Positions 1-6,975 of a stretch of 14,859 nucleotides of DNA are shown in pieces (positions within the stretch are counted from its first letter, which is position 1; every line of letters starts with the position of its first letter). Below the pieces are notes generated by a model. The model did no database searches and was not told the origin of the DNA. It was given only the letters and a program-made list of their open reading frames with translations. A program made the position numbers and the translations under genes. The stretch is from CAYFXE01 sp964347035 (GTDB lineage Bacteria; Acidobacteriota; Aminicenantia; Aminicenantales; Aminicenantaceae): positions 1 through 14,859 of the forward strand of contig CAYFXE010000057.1 of assembly GCA_964347035.1 (NCBI GenBank), in the 5' to 3' direction.

Positions 1-230
1 CTTTCAGGATTCATGACTGTTAATACTATCTTCACATTTTTTATTGATCCCGTTGTCCTCCACTTAATTATAAGGCTTTCATTATTGTAATAAGTATCCC
101 CTGGTTTTGGGTTTAACATAGTGATAGATTTTTTTCCAGGTGAAGTTGGAGTTTCTTCCTTACAATCAGAAAAAAATATTAAGAATAAGAATAGGAATAC
201 AAATCCTAAAATCTGAATCTTGGTTTTCAT
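1..230 (-). CDS. Putative lipoprotein, 5' part only (runs off the left edge)
   Basis: Reading the minus strand from the ATG at 230-228 gives 76 open codons to the window edge with no stop. The start is supported by a strong ribosome binding site, AGAGGGG, just upstream (234-240). Residues 5-20 are a hydrophobic export signal, followed by FSDC with Cys23 as the probable lipidated residue. The box is imperfect: Phe at -3 and Asp at -1 are atypical. A short Ser/Thr/Pro/Glu-rich linker follows. Then comes a stretch beginning SITMLNPKPGDTYYNNESL and continuing to IIKWRTTG, which resembles the Ig-like Kre9/KNH N-terminal fold (pattern 'I.V..P..G..W..G....I.W...G') seen in bacterial surface proteins. 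An outer-membrane or surface lipoprotein is inferred; the function of the missing C-terminus is unknown. A promoter candidate and a tandem repeat lie directly upstream. Confidence 0.7.
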   Translation of the reverse strand, partial: MKTKIQILGFVFLFLFLIFFSDCKEETPTSPGKKSITMLNPKPGDTYYNNESLIIKWRTTGSIKNVKIVLTVMNPE

Positions 231-242
231 TTTCCCCTCTTT

Positions 243-270
243 CTTATCAATATGTACTTATCAATATGTA
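243..270. repeat. Perfect 14-bp tandem duplication in the lipoprotein leader
   Basis: The 14-mer CTTATCAATATGTA occurs twice back to back (243-256 and 257-270) with no mismatch or spacer. It lies between the candidate -10 element and the ribosome binding site of the minus-strand lipoprotein gene, so it would be in or at the start of the mRNA leader. It could be a replication-slippage duplication or a two-site operator. Confidence 0.85.
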
Positions 271-278
271 GTTTTTTA

Positions 279-305
279 TTTATATCAAGTAATATCTTTT
301 GTCAA
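279..305 (-). promoter_or_regulatory. Candidate sigma70 promoter for the lipoprotein gene
   Basis: On the minus strand a consensus -35 hexamer TTGACA (305-300) is followed after 15 bases by TATAAA (284-279), 5 of 6 to the -10 consensus. The spacer is shorter than the optimal 17. A start near 272 would give a leader of about 40 nt that contains the 14-bp tandem repeat and the ribosome binding site. Confidence 0.45.
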
Positions 306-354
306 TCCATCGGTAAGTATTGGCTTTCGAAGCATAATTGTCACATCTTTTTTA

Positions 355-803
355 TCATTCTATCCTTAGATCTACCCAAACAGCAAAATACTGAGCTGAA
401 GTATTCATTCCATGACTTGCAAGACTAACTCGATATCCTGACTAGCATATCTATCAAGATTAATAGCAAGGTTATCGAAATTCCCGTCATAATAACACTG
501 CTTTGCGGCATAGAAGGATGGATAACTTTGCCCAGATACTTTAAACTCAACGCAATCTGATTCTTTTTCTTCTTTCAAAAGGCCAGCTTTTGTTTTAAAA
601 ATTGCTATTTCAGGAAGATTTTTGATCTTAAATATTCCTAAAATTAATCCAAATTCATATCGCCACTCAGGATGCACCAATAATACTTTTGAATAGACTT
701 TATCTTCTTCTAATAAAGAATCATATCGATAGCATTCATAACCGCTGTAACAGATTTCCTCATGATAACGTTTAGGATACTTTATTATTGGCCCTTGTTG
801 ATA
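355..803 (-). pseudogene. Remnant of a jelly-roll/NPCBM-like carbohydrate-binding domain, frameshifted
   Basis: The minus-strand frame ending at the TGA at 405-407 encodes a beta-rich segment with the pattern LLVHPEW, KAG..., SDCVEFKV, YDGNFDNLAINLDRYA and DIELVLQV. This resembles NPCBM-type beta-sandwich domains (pattern 'HP...', 'SDGV.F.V', 'DLS.YAG....L.L....AVW..PRI'). The expected last strand is missing from this frame but present in another: downstream of ATGGA the frame that reads NTSAQYFAVWVDLRIE ends in tandem stops (355-357, 352-354). One lost base near 410 would explain the shift. There is no credible start codon: the frame runs upstream into a GC-richer, unrelated stretch at about 805. 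A broken gene is therefore more likely than a 232-residue protein. Family assignment is by motif memory only; the frameshift could also be a sequencing error. Confidence 0.4.
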
Positions 804-808
804 AGTGG

Positions 809-1030
809 CTAAGCCATTGGGGCATTCAAGCACGCTCGACCTTTGCTCCCTGAAACTGCTTTGATTTCGGTGGGGCATAAAGCAGCTCGGAACTCGAGGA
901 TCTTGAGTACCTCGGCCTGGATCACCTCTAATTCCCTGACGATCTGAAGGTCCCTTTCGGCCAGCGCCGAGTTGCTCGGCATCATCAATAACCTCAAGCT
1001 CACCTTTACAACCAAACGACCTACTCCTCA
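809..1030 (-). pseudogene. GC-richer fragment resembling the C-terminal coiled coil of a type I restriction specificity subunit (HsdS)
   Basis: On the minus strand, the frame ending at the TAG at 809-811 contains SALAERDLQIVRELEVIQAE followed by VLKILEFRAAL. HsdS proteins commonly carry 'LAEQRRIVAELEAIQAEV..LK' in the conserved helix that follows their second target-recognition domain, so the register fits apart from one extra residue. The frame is closed upstream by a TGA, is only about 70 codons long, and no hsdM or hsdR is in the window. Base composition is visibly richer in G+C than the AT-rich flanks, consistent with a transferred scrap. What follows the helix does not match the usual HsdS ending, so this is at best a decayed piece. 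Confidence 0.3.
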
Positions 1031-1103
1031 AGTCTTCCAGTAGGAACTCCTGGTGTCGGTTGAGCCAGGAAGTGAGTCTTTCTGATGGCCGCTGAAATTG
1101 CAT

Positions 1104-1546
1104 TTTGATGATTCAAGAGCAAATTTTTTAGATTATTGTTTGGAATAATAACTCTATAATGTATAGATTTAAAATAGGAATTATAAACTATATTATTTCA
1201 GCTTTGTGGAAGGCTGTGAAATTAGACAAGACACAAGGAGAGAAGAAGAGAACACCAGGAATAAATAGAAGCTTCTGAAAAAATTAAGAGTAACCTCGGC
1301 ATACCAATAAAGGACTTGATTTAAGTTCACATCTTCGCAACAAATGATCGTGACTAAACCAAATATCTTCTTTATTCCCAACACATTCTTAATTGAATAG
1401 GTGTTTATAACACCCATTTTACGCCCATTTTTCACCTATAGAAATTTTTTCAAGAGTAAGTTATTAAAATTAGTCAGGTTAGATTGTTTTGTAAATAGGA
1501 CAATCATTGGTTTTTACACAAAAAATACAGGAGGAGAAGCGTCAAG
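1104..1546. other. Gene-poor AT-rich spacer with the ribosome binding site of the large secreted-protein gene
   Basis: I see no convincing gene here. The only longer open frame is an 80-codon GTG-start minus-strand frame at 1193-1435, with low-complexity hydrophobic composition and no ribosome binding site. No tRNA-like fold or clear promoter was recognised. At the right end AGGAGGAG (1529-1536) lies 10 nt before the ATG at 1547 and fixes that start. The spacer separates the decayed left region from the intact 5.4-kb gene. Confidence 0.6.
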
Positions 1547-4500
1547 ATGTCTATCCGTAAAATTTTGATTATTTCTTTGGTTATCTTCGTTGGATTTGCT
1601 GTGTCGAGCAGCCAGATGAGAATCCAAACCAATGGCACTGGTATTGTCGCTGGCCGGAATGTGAACATGGTCAGCGTCGACCCTAATCTTCAAAGGCAGA
1701 ATGAACCGTCGATAGCTGTTTCTACGAGCAATCCGAACCACCTTATAGCCGGAGCGAACGATTACAGCTTGATCGATTACAACGGCGATGAAGTTGGAGT
1801 CACCCATGATGCTTGGCTGGGTGTCTTTAAATCTTTCGACGGCGGTGAATCCTGGGAACACGATCTTGTTCCTCCATATGAGGGTGTTCTCGCTGGAGCT
1901 TCACCTGACACCATTGATCCTCTTTATGGGTATGATGCCGCTGCTGATCCAACTATTCGGGCAGGGATTGATGGCTGGTTTTTCTATAACGGTATCGCCT
2001 TTGATAGAAAAAAGAATGGCGATAGCGTGATATTTGTTGCCCGGTACCAGGATACTGGCAGTGATATTGTGTACCGTGACACATCGATTATCGACAGCGG
2101 GACAAGCGGACAGTTCTCTGACAAACCGTGGATCGCTGTCGACCCTCCTCGCTCAGGAAATCCAAATGGCGTTGTCTACATTGCCTACAGCATCTTCCTC
2201 GGCTCAGGTAAAAATATCCACAGCCAGATTCTCATCTCCAGGTCCTTGGATGGAGGCAAGACATGGGAAAGGCCTGTTAAAGTCAGTGAAGGAGAGCAGA
2301 AAAATCAGGGTACAACCTTGGCTGTCGATCCAATCGAGGGGCGGGTCTACGTTGCCTGGAGAAGATTTGCATCACCGAGCGCTCCTGACGGGATTCTTAT
2401 CTCGAAATCAGAAGATTTCGGCCAAACATGGAGCAAGGCAGAAGAGGTTGCCACGATTTTTCGTCCGTTTGATCAATCGGTTATCGGTGGAGCATTTCCC
2501 AACGATCCTTCCCAGTTCCGGAGTAGTGCTTTTCCCTCAATAACTGTGGATCATTCAGGAAGGATTTATCTGGCCTGGTCGCAGCGAGATGTTAATCCAA
2601 GTTTCCCAGATGATGCACGGATAGTGATCACGTCCCTGCCTAGAAGCTCGTGGGGAGCAGCCTGGCCTGATGCGGAACCGGTTGACAAACCCGATGGAAT
2701 ATCAAGCGATATCACGATTCCCAACTATCCTGCCGAAGTTATTCACAGCCATCAATTTATGCCCTCTCTTACCTACGGAGCCGGAAAACTGGTGATCGTC
2801 TGGTATGACAACCGATATTCCGCTCGAGTGTTCAATCAGTATGGAGAACTTCGTAATGATCCTGGTCCATACGGCGAATCGACCATAGAAGATCCGGCAG
2901 ACAGGATGATCGATGGAGCTGACGAGTGTCCGTACAGAGAAACAATCGATGTCCGTGCAGCCATAGCCGAACCAGGCGACTCCCCTCAATTCGAGGAATC
3001 CATCCAGGTTTCCAGGTTTCTATGGGTTCTAGAAAATATTGATAATAATGAAGTTCCTTATCTGCCGAGGCAGATCCAGTTCAATCCTCCAAATTACAAG
3101 CTTTTTGCCGGCGGAACCCTCCCCTTTATCGGAGATTATATAGATGTCACTCCAACCCCCACTCTTATAGAGGAGGGCGGGAGCTGGCGATTTAGCCAAG
3201 AAGGGGATCCCTTTGTTTTCTATACGGCCTGGACAGACAACCGGGATGTACTCCCCCCGGACAATAACGTGTGGAATAATTTAGTTAAAAACGGGAATTG
3301 TGATGGTGTAACGAGTGGAAGGCGGAACCAGAATATTTATGTTTCCAAAATCACATTCGGGATAGAGATTGATGTTAGGGGGACTTTTGTAAATGAGGAA
3401 GGGAACAAACAGGTATTTGTCATTTCTGTAAATAACAAGACGGACGTGTCTAAAGACTTTCAATTACAGATTATAAATCAGCCAGAAACAGTATCCTTCT
3501 TCCCTGGAGAGGCGCCCGAAGGACAGGATCCGCAAAAAATCTCCGTGGAAGTTCCTTATCATTCAAGCATTTCCAGGATGGTCTTCGTTCCGGCTTCGAG
3601 CACTTATCCTGTCCAAGTCCAGGTTTCTGAACAGGAGACTGGGACGTTCACGGATTCTCTTTTCCTGAGCTTGGAAAGCAGTCCAAGCCTTTCTGGAGCA
3701 ACCTCCATCACAGAGATGGACGTTATAAACTGGCAGTCTCCAACCTACTTGCCTCAATGGTACGATTCTCAGCATCCAGAAAGATCCTTGGCCAATCCCA
3801 ACATTCTCGGCCCCAACATTCTCGGCCCGAATATCCTTGGGCCTAACATTCTCGGCCCCAATATACTCGGTACAAACATTCTCAGCCCCAATATACTCGG
3901 TCCTAACATTCTTGGGCCTAACATTCTCGGCCCCAACATTCTCGGCCCGAATATTCTCGGCCCGAATATTCTTGGCCCCAATATTCTCGGCAACAGTATT
4001 CTCAATCCGAACATTCTCGGTCCAAGTATGAGCTCTGCCAATATCACAAACAATACCGCTGTTGTGGACAAAATATGGGAGGTGACAAACGAGACCAATG
4101 CTGTTGTGTCTTATACGTTTAAGAGTATTGCGGGAACCTCCATTCCCGATGATGCCGTTTACACGCAGCTCCTCATTTTTAAGGCCCATGAACTTCCGGG
4201 TTCAGATGGCTGCTCGTTAAAGAATCAAGTCCAGCACGAGCTCCTCGTCAACATCATAAATCATGACATAATCGACAGTGTTGATCTCAATGACATCAAA
4301 AAACTTGTCGGAGATCCTCAGCTGGAATTTGATAACGCCACGTTTTCTCTCGAGTCAGGAGAGAGCGCTCTCGTTATGCTGAGAGTCATTGACACAAACC
4401 CGAGTAGACCATGGGGACAGGGGAAGATATCCAAAATGGAAGCTGGAGCTCCCATTCAAGCCCAAAGCCAGACAGCCGAAGACTTTACCAAAGGCATGGG

Positions 4501-6928
4501 AGCTGTTGTTGTCTCGCATACATCTACTGGTGAAACCCCAGTCAGTGCCATAACGCTGATGATCATTCCGACTACTATACCCCCAGGAAAAGCCGGTGAG
4601 TCCTATGCCAGCTCATCCATAAGGGCGTTGGGCGGAACCCCGCCTTACTTCTGGCAGGTGATCGAGGTTATAGATACGGAAACCGGCCTTCCCCTCACAG
4701 GAATCGCAGGAAATGAAATCGTCGAGGGCTTGACATTTTCTCAGGGTGATGTGGAGGGTGATGATCCAGATTATCATGAAATGATTTTAATCCCTGATCC
4801 CAATCCAGGAGCCTCTATTATCCCGAGGCGTTTTGGAGATTTTCTTGTTACTATTCAGGTAAGCGATGCTGAAGGAGAGGCAGATACGAAGACATTCTCT
4901 CTTCATATCGATCCTCCTCCTCCCTTGGTAATCTCCATGAATCAAAATCCTTCTCCCGCAACTATGGGTACCGAATACGATGGAGGCGGAACGGTTTTTA
5001 CAGTAAGTGGGGGTATTCCGCCCTACCACAGCTGGATTCTGTCTCCTGGTGATCTCGGCCTTGGACTAACTCCCAGCGGTGACAATGGTGAAACAGCAGC
5101 TCTTTCTGGAATTCCTCTTATGGCAGACTATTTTGAAGTCGAGACAACAGTTAAGGATTCCGCTCTTCCTGAGTCAATCCTTTCTCAGCCTTTAGTCTTT
5201 AATATCTGCATAAGACCTCCGGCTGAGTTTGATGTCGTTGCTGTTGCAGATGAACAGACAATTGATTGTCCCGAAGATTCAACTAATCCCTGCGAGCTCC
5301 CAACAGGGAGTCTCGGAAAAGACTATTCGCAGAACAATGTTACTTTGGCTACGAATAACCACCAGCCCGGAACGACTCTTGAGTGGACCATATCGGGAGA
5401 CTTGCCGCCAGGACTATCTCTCAATCCTTCTTTAGATACATTCCCTGCAAGTTTCTCGATTCAAGGCAGCCCAATGTTCGATGGTGACCCAGACTATCCG
5501 AAGACCTATATCTTTACCGTTACTGCAACAGAGACATGGACTTTTAACGAAGCCTGTTCTGGATCACGAACAGCAGAAAGAACATTTTCGATCAACGTCA
5601 ATCCTAAAGAGCCAGATTGGTCTGTGGAGAGTGCGTTAGAGGGTGTGGCCACTGCTATGACAAGCGATTCAGCCGGCAATGTCTACGTGACCGGCTACAC
5701 AAATGGAGAGAATAAGGATTATTATACAGCCAAGATTGGCTTTAACGCGGAAACAGGGAAGTGGGAAGAAGTTTGGAGTAAAACATACGATGGACCAGGA
5801 AAAGGAGAGGATATTTCATCTGACATTATAGTTTATGAGAATCTCACGACGGGTAAAGTTATTATTTGTGTCACTGGGACGAGCGATGGAGGCGAAAAAA
5901 AATCTGGACCCGACATTTATACCGTCGCCTATGATCCTACTCAAGCATCACCAAAGGACGTTGTCTGGGATGATCGTTATGATGGGCCTTCCCATTTCGG
6001 AGATGGAGGCAATGCCCTGGCCATCGACGCGGAAGGAAATGTGTATGTTACCGGGTATGTCCACAGGGGACAGCAACACAAGCATGCAGACTACTGCACT
6101 CTCAAGTATGATTCCTCCGGCAATTTGCTCTGGGATGAAACCTATGACTCGCGCAGAAATGGCAACGACATAGCCACAGCCATCGCTGTCGATACGGCCG
6201 GAAATGTCTATGTCACAGGTAAAAGCCAGGAGAGCTTAACCCAAGAAGAGACCACCCATGATTTCTTTACCATAAAATACGACAGTTCTGGAGCATTACT
6301 CTGGGAAGCGAGAGATGATGGGCCAGGCTTCGGCGATGACGAACCCAAAGCCATCCATGTCAATGAGGCAGGAACTCAAGTCTATGTGACAGGACTCACC
6401 ACCGGAGGAACCCTAGGCTCAGATTATTACACGGTGAAATATGATGCTAGCGGAAATCCGCTTTGGGGGAATTCTTTCAATGGATCAGGAAATGGAGACG
6501 ACACTGCATCCGCGTTAGCTGTGGATTTTGCTGGAAATATTTATGTGACAGGAAAAAGCTTTGATACGACTGGGTTCGATTATGCCACTGTGAAATACGA
6601 CAGCTCAGGAAATCAAGTATGGCAAAAATCCTATGATGGTGAGGACGGTGATGATGAAGCTTTTAGTCTTGCTTTTGATGAACAATCAGGGAGCGTCTAT
6701 GTTGCAGGCTTCATCACAACAACGGCCACCGGAACAGACTATTTCACGATAAAGTACGATGATGAGAGTGGCGATATAATCTGGATAGCCCGCTATCCAT
6801 TGCCTGAAACCGCACAAGGAGATCAGAAAGCAACAGCTATAATCGTGACGGCCGATGGTGTTTTTGTAACAGGTTCCAGCAATATAAACGGCTCGATGAA
6901 GTTTTTGACACTGAAATATACGAAATAG
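1547..6928 (+). CDS. Large secreted multidomain protein: Asp-box propeller, PNILG array, Ig-like domains, SBBP propeller
   Basis: This 1793-residue protein starts at an ATG preceded by AGGAGGAG. Residues 1-22 form a signal peptide (SIRK, then a hydrophobic core ending VSSS). About residues 40-600 look like a sialidase/BNR-type propeller: three Asp boxes (SFDGGESW near 96, SLDGGKTW near 233, SEDFGQTW near 288) and strands such as SITVDHSGRIYLAWS and LVIVWYDNR; catalytic sialidase residues were not established. Residues 603-715 are beta-rich. Residues 751-825 are fifteen PNILG-type pentapeptides. Residues 830-955 are another beta-rich domain. Residues about 1003-1355 contain two or three putative-Ig (He_PIG-like) domains (GGTPPYFWQV, GGIPPYHSW, LPPGLSLNP). 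Residues about 1356-1793 contain eight SBBP-like repeats (AGNVYVTGY ... DYYTVKYDSSGN..W). No C-terminal sorting or anchoring signal was recognised. It stands alone and converges with the kinase gene 26 bp away. Role inferred: extracellular or envelope binding protein; substrate unknown. Confidence 0.85.
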   Translation: MSIRKILIISLVIFVGFAVSSSQMRIQTNGTGIVAGRNVNMVSVDPNLQRQNEPSIAVSTSNPNHLIAGANDYSLIDYNGDEVGVTHDAWLGVFKSFDGGESWEHDLVPPYEGVLAGASPDTIDPLYGYDAAADPTIRAGIDGWFFYNGIAFDRKKNGDSVIFVARYQDTGSDIVYRDTSIIDSGTSGQFSDKPWIAVDPPRSGNPNGVVYIAYSIFLGSGKNIHSQILISRSLDGGKTWERPVKVSEGEQKNQGTTLAVDPIEGRVYVAWRRFASPSAPDGILISKSEDFGQTWSKAEEVATIFRPFDQSVIGGAFPNDPSQFRSSAFPSITVDHSGRIYLAWSQRDVNPSFPDDARIVITSLPRSSWGAAWPDAEPVDKPDGISSDITIPNYPAEVIHSHQFMPSLTYGAGKLVIVWYDNRYSARVFNQYGELRNDPGPYGESTIEDPADRMIDGADECPYRETIDVRAAIAEPGDSPQFEESIQVSRFLWVLENIDNNEVPYLPRQIQFNPPNYKLFAGGTLPFIGDYIDVTPTPTLIEEGGSWRFSQEGDPFVFYTAWTDNRDVLPPDNNVWNNLVKNGNCDGVTSGRRNQNIYVSKITFGIEIDVRGTFVNEEGNKQVFVISVNNKTDVSKDFQLQIINQPETVSFFPGEAPEGQDPQKISVEVPYHSSISRMVFVPASSTYPVQVQVSEQETGTFTDSLFLSLESSPSLSGATSITEMDVINWQSPTYLPQWYDSQHPERSLANPNILGPNILGPNILGPNILGPNILGTNILSPNILGPNILGPNILGPNILGPNILGPNILGPNILGNSILNPNILGPSMSSANITNNTAVVDKIWEVTNETNAVVSYTFKSIAGTSIPDDAVYTQLLIFKAHELPGSDGCSLKNQVQHELLVNIINHDIIDSVDLNDIKKLVGDPQLEFDNATFSLESGESALVMLRVIDTNPSRPWGQGKISKMEAGAPIQAQSQTAEDFTKGMGAVVVSHTSTGETPVSAITLMIIPTTIPPGKAGESYASSSIRALGGTPPYFWQVIEVIDTETGLPLTGIAGNEIVEGLTFSQGDVEGDDPDYHEMILIPDPNPGASIIPRRFGDFLVTIQVSDAEGEADTKTFSLHIDPPPPLVISMNQNPSPATMGTEYDGGGTVFTVSGGIPPYHSWILSPGDLGLGLTPSGDNGETAALSGIPLMADYFEVETTVKDSALPESILSQPLVFNICIRPPAEFDVVAVADEQTIDCPEDSTNPCELPTGSLGKDYSQNNVTLATNNHQPGTTLEWTISGDLPPGLSLNPSLDTFPASFSIQGSPMFDGDPDYPKTYIFTVTATETWTFNEACSGSRTAERTFSINVNPKEPDWSVESALEGVATAMTSDSAGNVYVTGYTNGENKDYYTAKIGFNAETGKWEEVWSKTYDGPGKGEDISSDIIVYENLTTGKVIICVTGTSDGGEKKSGPDIYTVAYDPTQASPKDVVWDDRYDGPSHFGDGGNALAIDAEGNVYVTGYVHRGQQHKHADYCTLKYDSSGNLLWDETYDSRRNGNDIATAIAVDTAGNVYVTGKSQESLTQEETTHDFFTIKYDSSGALLWEARDDGPGFGDDEPKAIHVNEAGTQVYVTGLTTGGTLGSDYYTVKYDASGNPLWGNSFNGSGNGDDTASALAVDFAGNIYVTGKSFDTTGFDYATVKYDSSGNQVWQKSYDGEDGDDEAFSLAFDEQSGSVYVAGFITTTATGTDYFTIKYDDESGDIIWIARYPLPETAQGDQKATAIIVTADGVFVTGSSNINGSMKFLTLKYTK
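3797..4021 (+). repeat. 15-unit, 15-bp coding repeat encoding PNILG
   Basis: Fifteen contiguous 15-bp units lie in frame inside the large secreted-protein gene. Units 1-5, 7-13 and 15 encode PNILG exactly; unit 6 encodes TNILS and unit 14 NSILN. Third codon positions vary freely between units (AAC/AAT, ATT/ATC/ATA, CTC/CTT, GGC/GGT/GGG, CCC/CCG/CCT) while the amino acids barely change, so the array is not a fresh slippage product. The spacing and the N-hydrophobic core recall the pentapeptide-repeat beta-helix pattern [A][D/N][L]xx, with Pro where Ala or Ser is usual. Long open frames on the opposite strand and other frames across this array are artefacts of the periodicity. Confidence 0.95.
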
Positions 6929-6947
6929 ATTGTTCTTGTATCGAGTC

Positions 6948-6975
6948 GATCGTATCAGCGAGGGCCAATACGATC
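6948..6975. terminator. 8-bp hairpin between converging genes (weak terminator candidate)
   Basis: GATCGTAT (6948-6955) and ATACGATC (6968-6975) form a perfect 8-bp inverted repeat around a 12-nt loop. It begins 20 bases after the stop of the plus-strand gene and overlaps the stop codon of the minus-strand kinase. No T-run follows on either strand, so a canonical intrinsic terminator is not shown; a bidirectional block or chance are both possible. Confidence 0.25.

Noticed and set aside
405..1103. A 232-residue minus-strand open frame taken as one protein
   Set aside because: It joins two unrelated compositions, lacks a ribosome binding site, and is better explained as two remnants meeting near 805.
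1193..1435. 80-codon minus-strand frame with a hydrophobic C-terminus
   Set aside because: GTG start without a ribosome binding site, low-complexity composition and no recognisable family; treated as chance.
3563..4189. Long minus-strand open frames rich in GPRMLGPR / AENVGAEN across the PNILG array
   Set aside because: They are mirror products of the 15-bp periodicity in a real plus-strand gene and have no start signals of their own.
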